This document shows, in pieces, positions 12,663 through 23,748 of a DNA stretch of 64,000 nt. The notes under the pieces are model-generated. The model was not told the DNA's origin. It saw only the letters and a program-made list of their open reading frames with translations, and did not search any database. Position 1 is the stretch's first letter; every line of letters begins with the position of its first letter. The DNA is from Callorhinus ursinus (taxonomy: Eukaryota > Chordata > Mammalia > Carnivora > Otariidae). The position numbers were made by a program, and so were the translations under genes. The stretch spans positions 17,633,407 to 17,697,406 of the forward strand of contig NW_020312827.1 in the NCBI RefSeq assembly GCF_003265705.1. Direction: 5' to 3'.

Positions 12663-12852
12663 CTTTTTTTAAGATTTTATTTATTTACTTGAGATAGACA
12701 GCAGAAGCATGGGGAGGGAGGAGGAGCAGAGGGAGAGGGAGAAACAGGCTCCTTGCTGAGCAGGGAGCCTGATGTGGGACTTGATCCCAGAACCCTGAGA
12801 TCATGACCTGAACCTAAGCAGATGCTTAACTGACTGAGTCACCCAGGTGCCC
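12663..12852 (-). mobile_element. CAN SINE, antisense
   Basis: The order is T-run, 'aagattttatttatttactt', a GA-rich tract, 'ctgagcagggagcctgatgt', and 'gactgagtcacccaggtgcc'. Flanks share an imperfect duplication around 'ttgttattattttac' and 'ttgttattttgc'. The body is more diverged than the youngest copies in the window. Confidence 0.9.
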
Positions 12853-13078
12853 TGTTGTTATTTTGCTTTAATTATCCTGATTTAAATTGGTCACAAAATA
12901 ATATTTATTCATTCAACACACATTTTGTGAGGTCCTGTTATATTGCTGGTGCATTTCTAAAAGGTGATATGTAATAGTGCATCAAAGAAAAAAATTGTCT
13001 CACAAATTTATATCCTATTGATGCAGGGAGAAAAAATACGCAAAGGAACAGATAATACAGTAGGTGGCAATAGGTAGT

Positions 13079-13560
13079 TGTATCAGTTAAGGTTCTCCAG
13101 AAAAACAGAACCAATAGGGGTGTGTGTGTGTTTATGTGTGTGTGTGTATGTGAGAGAGAGAGAGAGAATAAAGAGATTTTAAGGAATTGGCTGATGTAAT
13201 TGTGGAGATTGACAAGACCAAAATTTGTAGGGCAGGAAAGTCAGACAAGAGTTGATACTGCAGGCCTGTACTGAAGGTCTGTAGGGCAGGTTGCAGGCTG
13301 AAAGTTCAGGAAGGATTTCTATATTGCAGTCTTGAAGCAGAATTTTTTCTTCTCCAGGAAACCTCAGTTTTTGCTTTCAAGGCCTTCAGTTAATTGGATG
13401 AAGTTCACCCATATTATCAACAGTAATCTTTACTTAAAATCAGCTAACCGTAGATGTTAACATGTCTACAAAATGCCTTACAGCAACATCTAGACTAGTG
13501 TTTGACCAAGCAACTGGGCATAGTATCCAAGCCAAGCTGACACATAAATTAATAATCACA
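13079..13560 (+). mobile_element. MLT2-type LTR (ERVL), sense
   Basis: The element begins TG ('tgtatcagttaaggttctcc') and ends CA ('cacataaattaataatcaca'), as LTRs do. Internal landmarks are 'agaaaaacagaaccaatagg', a GT/GA microsatellite, 'aaggaattggctgatgtaat', 'ggccttcagttaattggatg' and 'ccaagccaagctgacacata'. This is the order of an MLT2 LTR of the ERVL class. Five-base flanks gtagt and gtaat are consistent with a decayed 5-bp integration duplication. It is a solitary LTR with no internal region attached. Confidence 0.8.
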
Positions 13561-13564
13561 GTAA

Positions 13565-14460
13565 TTTGAAAAAAAAAAAGTAAAGCATGATAAAGAGATG
13601 AAGTGATGGTGAAATATAAGTATTATTTAAGATAGGCCAGTCAAAGAAGACCTCTCTGATAAGTCAGTGTTCCAATAGAAGCCTGAACTAAGTTAGATGT
13701 AAGCTGTGGAGGGATTGTTGAATAAAACATTTTACATAGAGGAACTAATTCCAAAGGCCTTAAGGTAGGAACATGGTTAGTATAAGTTTAGAATAGCAAC
13801 GAGAATATCTCAATTAAAGAGTAAAAAAAGAGGGAGTAGTAGGAACATGAAGTAAGAGATGTAGCCTAGGACAAATTGTGTAAGAACTTTTAGGTCATAG
13901 TAAAATTTGGCTTCCATTTTTGAGTGAGATAAGGAGCCAATGGTAGATGTAGAGCAGAGGAGGGATATGGCTTGCAGTAGTTAAAAGATGTAAATTAGTA
14001 GCCTCAGCAGAAATGAATATGCCTTTGACTACAATGGTAATTGGTGAATAGGATGTGCACCATAAGAAAAGAAGAGGAAAATCAAGAATGACCTCAAATG
14101 TTTCTTTGGCCTAAATTACTAGAAAACTAGAGTTACCATTCACTAAAATGGAAAGCAAAGACAGAGTTGGTTGGGATGGGGGCAAATAAAGAGTGAATTT
14201 GGAGATACTCTTGAATATCCAAGTGGAGATGTTCAGTAGGTGATGAGGAGTAGCTATTAGATATAGACATGAGACTTTTTAATTTATGACAACATTTAAA
14301 CCAATGGGAGTGAAATATTCACTTGTAGAGATTAGAAAAAATAATTTAAAGAACTAAGTCTTGGGAAATTCCATTGTTTAGAGTTTGGGAAAGTGAAAAG
14401 ATCCAACAATGATAGCCAAAACAACACAGTTGAAGTGGGGTAAGAGTCTAAAATTTGGAA
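13565..14460 (+). repeat. Long unclassified mammalian interspersed repeat, copy 1
   Basis: The purine-rich text 'gaagacctctctgataagtc', 'aattccaaaggccttaaggt', 'ttttaggtcatagtaaaatt', 'gagataaggagccaatggta' and 'caagtggagatgttcagtag' runs in an order I know from many mammalian loci. I cannot name the family with confidence. The same family recurs at 14.85-15.2, 27.95-28.2 and 35.5-36.9 kb. It is heavily diverged and non-coding. Confidence 0.55.
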
Positions 14461-14847
14461 GTGTAAACAAACATGTCTGAAAGTTTTATTCAAGGCTATA
14501 TTTCTTAAACTAGTGTAGAATTCTCCTCAAATAAATATATTTTATGTTCAAATATATTTTCAATACCCTTTGTATTATATTGCCCTCCGTGAATTCTTGA
14601 TGAATATTTCTGTATCAAATGTTCTGTAGAAACTCAGTAACAAATGAACATATTTAAACTGTTCAACCCAGTATTAAAATTTTTTAATCATGGAAGCCTT
14701 TTGTTTTTAATAGAAGCTGATTAATTCCATGGCCCTAAAACTACTCGTTTCTCTGCTACATGCTAGTCCAGTACCTATTCTGATGTGATTTGCCTATTTC
14801 TCTAAAACTAATAGTTAATAGCATTGTCTCCAAATTTTTTTGGCACC

Positions 14848-15190
14848 TATAATAATGGAGATGGGGAGAAGTGTTTAGATTTGGGATATATTTTTAATTT
14901 CGAAATGAGTAGAACTAGGTCATAGACTGAAGGATGAAGGCAAGGATAAGAGACAATTAAGGATAACTACAAGATGTTGGCCATAGTGGCTGGTTAAATT
15001 ATTATCTGTACCTGAGACTGGAAAGACTTTAAAGGTAAATATAACACCAGGATTGCTTTCTAGGGTAGGGACTAAGTTAAACTTCACCCAAATGAAGATG
15101 TCTAAAAGGCAACTGGACATCTGAGCACCCTCAGAGAAAATTTATAACTAGATAAATTTGGGAGTGATGAACATAAGATATTATTTCCAT
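14848..15190 (+). repeat. Unclassified mammalian repeat, copy 2
   Basis: The blocks 'tggggagaagtgtttagatt', 'ttaaggataactacaagatg', 'aagatgtctaaaaggcaact' and 'aaatttgggagtgatgaaca' parallel the middle and 3' blocks of the copy at 13.6-14.5 kb in the same orientation. It may be a continuation or an older duplicate of that element. Confidence 0.45.
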
Positions 15191-16189
15191 TCCGAACTGA
15201 ATGAAATGACTGAAGTGGAGTATAAAGAATAGCAAAGGCATTGCAGGCTGCACCTCTCCCCAACACATAGAGATGTTATAAATGGAGCAGGAAATGACAG
15301 TGATCTTCCAGTGGATGTTTTGATGTCCTCTTTATAAAGGTAGAAGACCAAAGTCAGTAGTAGAGGAGAAAATATTACAACATGTGAGTCTCCTTCTATG
15401 GTCACTTATAATCTTGTGGTGGATGGTTCAAAGCAAATAACTTCAAGTTCCATCTTTTCTACCACTTTCTAATCTAGTCCTGACAGCCCTCTCTCCCCCC
15501 TCCCTCCCTCTTTCTCTCTCTCTGTCCTAACCAGTTTATCTAATATGTCATTGAAAAAGTGTTTTACATGCAATATGCAGCAAGTTGAAATGCACACTCA
15601 GAACATTTTATTTGACTTTAAAATTTCTGCTAATCAAATAATTTAAAATAATGAGATTCTGAACAATTCATTTATTGAAGAATTATATTCAGTAGATAAT
15701 TTTTCCCAGTGCGTTTTCTTGTTAACCAATTAGAGAAGTTGGATTACTTTGTAGATACAGTCATTTTTGTCAGATCTCACTTGGAATGCTTTTGCATTTT
15801 CGTCTTTGTTTTTTCTGCATTGATTGCTGTTTGGCTTCATCAAATTAATGGTTTTGGAATCATTACACACAGTCATAGATTTGGGACAGAGTCATCAAAC
15901 ATGAAGGGAAGGCTGATAACACTTGTTAAAAGACTTGGATAATTGTGTTTATTTTTAAATGCAAAGTTAAGCAGAGGAAAGTCAAAGTCAGATTTCATTA
16001 ATATTAGGCGACTATTCTCATCTTCACAGTTGCAGGAAAAAAGCAAGAAATCAGCTTCATATTTCTTCACTGCACAATGATAGTGTTGCACTTGTGGGGA
16101 CTGGTTGCTTCTGCATGGGAAATGAAGTTGTCCAGTGCTTGAGCATGCAGTGGTAGGTCCGAAATCGTGCATGTGATATAGACAATATT
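15191..16189. other. Unassigned DNA with a CT-rich tract
   Basis: No gene was recognised. A CT-rich simple tract lies at about 15488-15526. A 108-codon minus-strand open frame at 15873-16199 has no motif that I recognise. Confidence 0.45.
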
Positions 16190-16320
16190 TCCCCCACACT
16201 ACACAAAGAAAGCATACTCAGAGAGGTTAAGTGGTATTCTGGCTGAATAATAGCCAGAATAAAGTTTAAGCCCCCATATCTAAGCTGCACAATCACAAGC
16301 TCTTTCTATGGCATCACCTC
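16190..16320 (-). repeat. MIR fragment, antisense
   Basis: The text 'tactcagagaggttaagtgg', followed by a degenerate 'agccagaataaagtttaagc' and 'acaagctctttctat', is the reverse-complement order of MIR. The segment corresponds to the tRNA-proximal half. Confidence 0.6.
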
Positions 16321-16411
16321 TCAGTATACCTAGCTCTAACTATGACTGGCTGATTCTCCTGCTGCATGGCCATGGTCTTCCTCTTGTCACATGCATTAAA
16401 AGAAGTCATGC

Positions 16412-16593
16412 CTGCGTGGCTCAGTTGGTTAGGCAAGTGCCTTCGGCTCAGGTCATGGTTCTGGAGTCCTGGGATCGAGTCCCGCATTGGGCTCCCTGCT
16501 CATCAGGGAGTCTGCTTCTCCCTCTGACCCTCTCCCCCCTCATGTTCTCTCTCTCTCATTCTCTCTCTCAAATAAATAAATAAAATCTTAAAA
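16412..16593 (+). mobile_element. CAN SINE, sense, slightly 5'-truncated, with target duplication
   Basis: The body runs from 'tgcgtggctcagttggttag' through 'gggatcgagtcccgcattgg' and a CT tract to 'aaataaataaataaaatctt' and an A-tail. The perfect 14-bp duplication aaaagaagtcatgc is at 16398-16411 and 16594-16607. The first few bases of the usual head are missing. Confidence 0.95.
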
Positions 16594-16847
16594 AAAAGAA
16601 GTCATGCAATTAGTACAGATCCATGAAAAAGTCACTATAAGAAAATAGAGTCAAGCCATTGATGCTGATCAGGTTCTGACAAAGCTAACTGCAACCTACA
16701 TTTGCTCTTTGTATGTGAAATTAACATAATGAAAAGTCTGAAGCACAAGATGTTTTCTAAGGAATTAAAATTTTGCCAGGGCATGTAAGGGTATATGATG
16801 TGCCTGACTTTGGTGATGCGTCAGTTAATTTAAATGGACCAGGCCCA

Positions 16848-17384
16848 GGGTGCCTGGGTGGCACAGTCCTTAAGGGTCTGACTCTTGGTTCTGTCTCAGG
16901 TCCTGATCTCAGTGTCATGAGATCGGGCCCCACGTTGGGCTTGGCCTCTGGGCTCACGCTCTGTGCTCAGCTTAGAGTTGGCTTGAGATTCTCTCTTTCC
17001 CTCTCCCTCTACCCCTCCCACTCATGCTCTCTCTCTCTAAAATAAATCTTTTTTTAATTATGCTATGTTAGTCACCATACAGTACGTCATTAGTTCCATG
17101 ATTCATTATTTGTGTATAATACCCAGTACTCTATGCAATACCTGCCCTCCTTAATACCCATCACCGGGCTAACCCATCCCCCACCCCCTTCCCCTCTAAA
17201 ACCCTCAGTTTGTTTCCTGGAATCCGTAGTCTCTCATTGTTCATCTCCCCCTCTGATTCCCCCCGCTTCATTTTTCCCTTCCTTCTCCTAACGTCCTCCA
17301 TGCTATTCTTTATGTTCCACAAATAAGTGAAACCATATGATAATAGTTTCTTTGCTTGACTTTAAAATAAATAAATCTTTAAGA
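16848..17384 (+). mobile_element. Older CAN SINE, sense, split by an L1 fragment in its tail
   Basis: The head 'agggtgcctgggtggcacag' is followed by the variant body 'ctgactcttggttctgtctc', 'gtcatgagatcgggccccac' and 'ttgagattctctctttccct', marking an older SINEC subfamily. The tail 'aaaataaatctt' is interrupted at about 17052 and resumes at about 17361 as 'tttaaaataaataaatcttt'. Flanking duplications of the SINE itself are 'aatggaccaggccca' upstream and 'aatggaccagcccca' downstream at about 17390. Confidence 0.85.
17051..17361 (-). mobile_element. Antisense L1 3'UTR fragment nested in a SINE tail
   Basis: The plus strand begins with a T-run (the L1 poly-A seen in reverse), then 'tatgttagtcaccatacagt', 'ccatgattcattatttgtgt', 'ataatacccagtactctatg' and 'gaaaccatatgataatagtt'. 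This matches in reverse the 3'UTR of the full-length L1 at 46.5-46.9 kb in this window. The duplicated 'aaataaatctt' text on both sides is the target duplication, taken from the SINE tail. Confidence 0.8.
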
Positions 17385-17639
17385 ATGAATGAATGGACCA
17401 GCCCCAAGAGCACAGATAGAAGAGCTATCAATAAAAAGATAAATTTTTCTGATTTTGTTAGTATTTCATTTAAAGAGACACCATTAAAGACATTTTTGGT
17501 ATACTTTCAGTGCATTTATTCTACCACTGATCCCATATTTGTTTAGCGTTTCTTGCCACATTTTATGTTTATTGCCACATTTTATTATAAGTGTATTACT
17601 GACTTATTAAAATTTATTAGTTAATACACAAAATAATGA

Positions 17640-17890
17640 TGTAGTATTATCACATGGTACATAAATGCTCTGTAATGTATTTATTTGTGGCCCTTCTGTT
17701 GATATTTAGTATGTTCCACATTTTTGTGAACAAAGTTGTGGTGAACATGTTGATAAGTGTTACAGTTAGAGCACTTAAGACTTAAATACGGAAGATATTT
17801 TTTAAATTGTGTGGTATTTTTTCATATTTATCATTTAAGTTGACACAATCAGGAATAAAGGGAATGCCATTTTTATAAGCCCATTCTTTG
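17640..17890 (-). repeat. Possible old LINE fragment, antisense
   Basis: The phrases 'gatatttagtatgttccaca', 'gtggtgaacatgttgataag' and 'ataaagggaatgccattttt' resemble the reverse complement of an old L1-type 3' region. Divergence is very high, so this is tentative. Confidence 0.3.
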
Positions 17891-18393
17891 GACCAGTTGA
17901 TGGGAAATTGCCAATACTATGAAATAATTCACTGAAGTAAAATAAAAGCTGATGGGTTTTGTATAGATGAAATGGCAAGTGTGCTTTGAATCCAGCATTT
18001 TGAAATATTCAATCCTAGGCCTGGAAAAATGGTCCAATGCTGATTACAAATACTTTAGTATAATTAAGTCTGATCTCTTCAGAAATAACCTCTGCTTTCT
18101 AGTTAAAACATGACTGAACCGAATCCTTTCATGGATCTTTTTCTGAAAGTCTTGCTTTTCCCTTTAGGCGTGATGTTAGTCATTATGTTGTAATTTTGAT
18201 TATGTGTAGAATGTGCATATTTATGTAGCTGCTGACACCTCTTCCTGTCATGATTCAAAAACACATGAGTGAGTAGATAATGATGGTGATTTATTATAAT
18301 AAAAGTAAACAAATGCCTTAAATTCTTCTAAAGGAGAAGTTTTACTCTGAATACAGGTGGTTTAATTAGAGCCACTTATAAGTTTTATAGTTT

Positions 18394-18434
18394 TTTTCTC
18401 ATATATAGAGAAATTTTCTCTATATATGAGAAAA
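18394..18434. repeat. Perfect 41-bp AT-rich palindrome
   Basis: The left arm at 18394-18413 (ttttctcatatatagagaaa) is the exact reverse complement of the right arm at 18415-18434, with a single central T at 18414. A third copy of the 'attttctcatatataga' unit follows immediately at about 18434-18450. It could extrude as a cruciform or fold as an RNA hairpin. No function is implied by the sequence alone. Confidence 0.9.
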
Positions 18435-18545
18435 TTTTCTCATATATAGAAATGTTAACCCTAATATATATGGAAAAATTAAATAAAGACTGATGAAATT
18501 TGGAAGTTTTGGGGTTCATGAGCAAATGACCAAGAAAGAATTCTT

Positions 18546-18743
18546 TTTTTTTTTAAACATTTTATTTATTTATTTGAGAGAGAGAATGAAATAGAGAGAG
18601 AGAGCATGAGAGGGGGGAGGGTCCGAGGGAGAAGCAGACTCACTGCTGAGCAGGGAGCCTGACGCGGGACTCAATTCCGGGACTCCAGGATCATGACCTG
18701 AGCCGAAGGCAGTCACCCAACCAACTGAGCCACCCAGGTGCCC
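18546..18743 (-). mobile_element. CAN SINE, antisense, with 18-bp target duplication
   Basis: The order is T-run, 'aaacattttatttatttatt', GA tract, 'gcagactcactgctgagcag', then 'gagccacccaggtgccc'. The perfect 18-bp duplication gaccaagaaagaattctt is at 18528-18545 and 18744-18761. This is the longest clean SINE duplication in the window. Confidence 0.95.
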
Positions 18744-18761
18744 GACCAAGAAAGAATTCTT

Positions 18762-19532
18762 GAGATGTTTTTTGTGCAAAAGGTGATATTATAGCATGGG
18801 GACAGGACCTGTGGGCAGAAAGGACTGCACTGGGATTGTGAGGAGTCATTGGTTATGTTCTTCTTAATTAGTGTGGGTTAGGGATAGCCTAAGTCTCTAA
18901 GGAATTTGGAAGCAAGGCTTTTAGGACCTTGAGAGACTAGCTGCTATTAAGATTAGGTTACTTTTAGTGTTTAATAAAATATAAACATTAAGACATTAAG
19001 GTGGCCATGAGTTCCTTGAGGAAGGCAATTCTCTGCATGTTTCAGGTATCCATCAGTGGGCTGCAAGCTGTAAGATTTAATTTAAGCTACAATTCTCTTG
19101 CCTTTGTTTCCCCCATCAGAGACAATCTTATTAATTCATTCTCTTAAAAACTAATGGAAGTAGAAAGGAACATTTGTCATTTATTGACACATAATATATT
19201 GATTAGTTGGCATGTGTAACTTATCATGACTCAAAACTGTATCAGAAATTTAAATATTTCAAATCTAGGTATTAATAAATTATATGACACATTCATTGAT
19301 CCACTAGTGGAGATATGGATATCTAGATTCCTAATTATCTCTAGTATATGGAGGGCAGATCAGAGTGACAATTGTATGGATGGTGATGGTGAATTGATGT
19401 CACAATGAAAATTATATTATGCAAATGTCTTCTTTATTATTAGAATGAACCTCTACAGTAATTTTTTAACTAAAATATATCCTAACTTGCTGAGTATTTA
19501 TAGGCATTATATACTGAATTCAATAGGTTCAG
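18762..19532. other. Unassigned DNA
   Basis: I recognise no gene or repeat in this stretch. Confidence 0.45.
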
Positions 19533-19547
19533 ATTCCCAGTATGTCA

Positions 19548-19733
19548 ACAAATTGTTGCTTACAGAGGAGAGGTTGGTGGGAGTATGGGCTAAATGAGTG
19601 ATGGGTATTAAGAAGTACACTTGTAATGAGCCCTGGATGTTTTATGTAAGTGATGAGTCACTAAATTATACACCTGAAACTAATACTACACTATGTTAAC
19701 TAACTGCAATTTAAGTAAAAACTTAAAAAATAA
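19548..19733 (+). mobile_element. L1 3'-end fragment, sense
   Basis: The segment contains 'aaatgagtgatgggtattaa', 'gtaatgagccctggatgttt', 'gagtcactaaattatacacc', 'tgaaactaatactacactat' and an A-rich end, the 3'UTR of a carnivoran L1. The imperfect duplication attcccagtatgtca and attcccaatatatca lies at 19533-19547 and 19734-19748. It is severely 5'-truncated. Confidence 0.85.
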
Positions 19734-20235
19734 ATTCCCAATATATCAGGTAAAATAAAGTCATAGTTTGTACTTATTCTTATAGAATGACTTTTTTTTT
19801 TCCAGACTCTGCAATCTCTCTCATTCTTTGTACACTTAATTTATATCATCTCCATTCTCTTTTAGGTCATGGAGTTACATAGATTCACTTTTCTCATGTC
19901 CCTCATTTCACAACTTCACACATTTACTGGGCACTGTAGTATCTAGTTTCCCAAGAAACATTTGCAAATACACTACAAAGAATTCTGTTGTATATTGAAC
20001 AAGCAATGTGATGGTAGAGTATTTCTTATCTAAGCTCTAAATGATTAACTAAAATTTTCTTTGTAGATGCATGGCTTCCAGAAAAAAAAACATAAAATTC
20101 CCACAGATGGAAGCCTGTTAATTATTCTTAGTGGGGTGATTCTTAAGTGAACAAGTAAGCTATTAATTTGCCATTTGGGAAGTGTTATTGATTTTTTATG
20201 GCAAGACAGTTCTGTAGTAATGACTTAATTCTATG

Positions 20236-20470
20236 TTTTAACCCTGGACAATGGAATCAGAGGGCCTGGGTTCTGGTCCTGTCAACAGCGCTCTCTGGAC
20301 ATGCAGTTTTGTATAAATCATTCAACTTATCTGACTTTCCCCTCATTTATGGAATGGACAAAAAATACTTTCTATCCTGGCTTCAGTAGGTTATTGGGAA
20401 TAATAAGGAATGCCATGTTTTATAGGCTGCAGTACACTGGAAATATATAGTGGTATTAATATTATAATTG
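20236..20470 (+). repeat. MIR element, sense
   Basis: The order is 'aatcagagggcctgggttct', 'aaatcattcaacttatctga', 'tcatttatggaatggacaaa' and 'taggttattgggaataataa', ending near a 'gtggtattaatattataatt' tail. This covers most of a MIR, including the core. Confidence 0.7.
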
Positions 20471-20569
20471 TTGATATTATATTATCATTAACTGTATCTT
20501 AATTAACTTCTCCTAACACATACCTTCATTAAAATAGCAAATTTCTGAAAACATGCAGTATGTGATTTT

Positions 20570-20586
20570 ATCATATATATATATAT
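20570..20586. repeat. (AT)n short tandem repeat
   Basis: About eight AT units lie immediately against the end of the neighbouring MLT1 LTR. Confidence 0.8.
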
Positions 20587-20955
20587 ATCAGTTTCTTAAG
20601 GCTACTGTAACAAAGTACCATAGATTGGGTGGCTTAAACAACAGAAATTTATTCTTCAAAGCTCTGGAGGCTAGAAGTCTAAAATAAAGGTATTTTCAGG
20701 GTTCATTTCATTTTGAGGGCTCTTTCCTTTCTTTGGAGATGGCTGTCTTCTCCTTTTGCCTTCATATGGTCTTGTCTGTGTCCTAATCTCCTTTTTCTTA
20801 TAAGGACACCAGTCATATTGGATTAGGGGCCATTCTGATGACATCATTTAATCTTAATTACCACTCAAAAGACCCTATATCCAAATACAGTTATATTTTG
20901 AGATACTCGAAGTTAGAACCTCAACATATTTGGGGGAAACAATTGAGCCATAACA
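20587..20955 (-). mobile_element. MLT1 LTR (ERVL-MaLR), antisense
   Basis: The plus strand reads 'ggctactgtaacaaagtacc', 'gattgggtggcttaaacaac', 'agaaatttattcttcaaagc', 'tctggaggctagaagtctaa', 'ataaggacaccagtcatatt' and 'ttgagccataaca'. Reversed, this begins TGTTATGG and ends with the polyadenylation-side 'aataaatttctgttgtttaa' block of a MaLR LTR. It is a solitary, moderately preserved LTR. Confidence 0.85.
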
Positions 20956-21428
20956 CTGTATAATGACATTTTCCAAACGGTGTTCTGCTGAACACTAGTA
21001 TTCAGATATACTTCAATAAAAGGTTAAAATAGTGAAGTATATAAGGAGAATGCTAAGTAATATACAAAGAAGTGTGTGTTTATTTGGTTTTGAGATTTTT
21101 GTGCGTCTTTTTGCAAATGGTAATTTCCAAGACAGGGTTAAAAGAGGCAGGCTCTCCCAAATTTATCTGACCAAAGAATATGACTTTATGGTTTGGAAAA
21201 GGCTATTGCATACACATTTTAATGCTTGCCATTTTTAAAAAAGACAATAACAAATATCTGCTATATCTGATATATATATATCTTAGGATAGGCTTAATTA
21301 TGAATGTGGTAGGTCATCAACCTTAGCATATTTGTGGGGGAAAAAAAAACTTGGTTAAATACTGAATATAACATTTTTCTGATACAAGCAATTACCACTA
21401 ATTGTCATTATATTTTGCTAATACCATT
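20956..21428. other. Unassigned DNA
   Basis: Nothing was recognised except a short TA repeat near 21270-21282. Confidence 0.45.
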
Positions 21429-21641
21429 GTTTATTTATTTATTTATTTTTAAAGATTTATTTATTTATTTCAGAGAGAAAGAGCATATGCGTGGGAGTGG
21501 GGGAGTGGCAGAGAGAGGGAGATAAGCAGACTCCTTGCTGAGCACGGGGCCCACATACGCTTGATCCCAGGACCCCTAGATCATGATCTGAGCTGAAACC
21601 AAGAGTCAGAGAGGCTCAGCCAACTGATCCACCCAGGCAAT
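21429..21641 (-). mobile_element. Older CAN SINE, antisense
   Basis: The sequence is an ATTT-rich tail, 'aaagatttatttatttattt', GA tract, then a diverged head ending 'caactgatccacccaggcaa'. The internal 'gaaaccaagagtcagagagg' marks the older subfamily with 'ctgactcttggtttc' on the SINE strand. The flanks show only a short possible duplication ('ctaatac' and 'ctaatat'). Confidence 0.85.
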
Positions 21642-21829
21642 CCCTAATATAAATGTTTATATCTATGTTTTTTTTTCTAAGAATAGATAGTATTTTTATG
21701 TAATATCAATTATTAACACTTAAGAATAGTTTAATGAAACATTAATTTCTCTTTTTCCTAATAAGACCAAGAGGGAATGGGGCAAAGAAAAGTAAGACTA
21801 AATGGAAGGAAAAATAAGGAAAGGCTTAA

Positions 21830-21990
21830 ACCAATTGTTCTCAAACCACAGGATGCATATAAGTCACCTGATCAGACTTTTAAACATGAGGATGTCCTGG
21901 CCGGACCCCTAGCAATTCTGATTCAAATGATCTAGTGTAAGGCTGAGCTTTAAAATTAAAGCTCTCATCATGATTCTAATGTGCAGTCAG
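21830..21990 (+). repeat. MER5A-like hAT non-autonomous element
   Basis: The sequence begins 'ccaattgttctcaaaccaca', continues 'ataagtcacctgatcagact', 'ggacccctagcaattctgat' and ends 'catgattctaatgtgcagtc'. This is the order of a MER5A-class hAT-Charlie element. Confidence 0.6.
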
Positions 21991-22234
21991 GAATAAAACT
22001 ATGACTCAGAAGGAGAGATGGTGTGCAAGAGGTGTACTATATCTATTAGGGAAAATTCCAGAAGTTTTAGGCACTGGAATAATATTTAAAAAAAAAAAGG
22101 CAGGTTTTTTTTTTTTTTTTTACTATAGAAGGTGAAATACAAAGATCTAGTTGATCATATTTCCTGAATTAATATATGAAAGGGAAGTGATCAGTATTCC
22201 TTCAGAGAAGCCAGAACAATTTTCATCTTACAAA

Positions 22235-22450
22235 AATGAAATTTTATACCCATTAAACAACACCCCATTTCCCTCTATCTCCAACCTCTGACAACCACCA
22301 TTCTATTTTCTGTCTCTGATTTTGACTACTCCAGATATTTCACATAAGTAGAACCATACAGGGTTTGTCTTGTTATGACTTAGCATCTTGGCATAACGTC
22401 CTCATTGTTCATCCATGTCATAACGTTTGTAGCGCACTGCCAAACCCACT
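22235..22450 (-). repeat. Old L1 (L1M-type) fragment, antisense
   Basis: The phrases 'acccattaaacaacacccca', 'tgacaaccaccattctattt', 'tctgtctctgattttgacta', 'acataagtagaaccatacag' and 'tcattgttcatccatgtcat' are the well-known reverse complement of an old mammalian L1 3' region. Confidence 0.75.
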
Positions 22451-22711
22451 CCCAGACTCCCAGGATGCTCAAAGTTCACATATTTTTTCATATAGAGCTT
22501 ATTTTTGAACAAGGGTTGTCCACTTACTTCTCATACAGAGAAGGCTCTGAAGAAATTTGTTCCATGGTGCTCATTTCTTTTGTTAGGGATTATCCAAGAA
22601 ATGTAGTGCAACATCTAGTAGGTGATATAGCCATTTCCTACCACATTCAGCAAGAAAATTAGATATAAGTTGAATTTATCTCAACCTTTAATTTAAAAAT
22701 GAAATGTAGTG

Positions 22712-22915
22712 GGGCGCCTGGGTGGCTCAGTTGGTTAAGCGACTGCCTTCGGCTCAGGTCATGATCCTGGAGTCCCGGGATCGAGTCCCGCATCGGGCTT
22801 CCTGCTCAGCAGGGAGTCTGCTTCTCCCTCTGACCCTCTTCCCTCTCATGCTCTCTATCTCCCATTCTCTCTCTCTCTCTCTCTCTCAAATAAATAAATA
22901 AATAAAATCTTAAAA
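22712..22915 (+). mobile_element. CAN SINE, sense, youngest-looking copy
   Basis: The body runs from 'gggcgcctgggtggctcagt' through 'cgggatcgagtcccgcatcg', 'tctgaccctcttccctctca' and a CT tract to 'aaataaataaataaataaaa'. The perfect 17-bp duplication aaaaatgaaatgtagtg is at 22695-22711 and 22916-22932. The site follows the TT/AAAA pattern of L1 endonuclease cleavage. The A-box-like 'tggctcagttggttaagcga' and B-box-like 'gatcgagtccc' are intact. Confidence 0.97.
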
Positions 22916-22932
22916 AAAAATGAAATGTAGTG

Positions 22933-23740
22933 AGAAGAATATATAAAGAAAATTTTGAACCAAAGCCCTGACCTGTCATCTGTGCTTGCTATTATTTTGA
23001 TTCTCCAGTGTCTTACAGGAAAGTATATGCCTTAGTTCCTTTTCTGTTTTAGTTCTGTGTGCTTAAATAACCCCAAAGAATCTGAAAATTCTAAATAAAC
23101 AGATCCAGCTCAGGTGTGCACTTCAAAATGGAGAAGAAAGTCTCACGACACTACTCAGTATTTCTGACCTCAACAACTCACTGTGGAAAGAAAAGGAGAC
23201 TCATAGTAGCCTACAGAAGGGCACTTTTTTGGTTCTGTGCCCATATGCCCAGGAGGAGAAACTGACCAAACTTAAAAGTAACTGCAAATTGCATTTAGGT
23301 ATTTGACATCTATCTATCTGTAGGTTACTGATTATATTAAAGTGGTCAGTGTTGCATCAGTTGAGATTCTTGAGTAAAAGTGAAACAAAACAACTAAATT
23401 TGTAATACAGAAACTTTCTCAAAATCATCTAATAAATGGATACATACAAATGAAAATTTTAATTTAAATTTGATTTAATTTAATGTTTTCTGGGAGGATA
23501 TGATGGTGGTTTTCTCTGGCATTTTTGTTTTGATGTTTATGGAAATTACTGTATCTATCTCAAAAATCAGAATTAGACCAGCTGATTTTATGTAATGACT
23601 TATTTTTAAATATATGTTACTAGTTCTTGAGCTCAAAGTAAAGATAATGACAGTTCTTTTTTTTTTTTTTTTTCTTCACATTCCTGCTTGACCAACTCTT
23701 CTCAGGAGACTGTAAGAGAAGCAACTAGGTTAAAAATAAT
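22933..23740. other. Unassigned DNA
   Basis: No gene or family was recognised. A T-run of about 19 lies near 23655-23673. Confidence 0.45.
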
Positions 23741-23748
23741 GGCAAAAT

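Noticed and set aside
22712..22800. tRNA-like sequence with A- and B-box
   Set aside because: It is the head of a CAN SINE with a repeat tail and target duplication, not a tRNA gene. The same applies to the other SINE copies.
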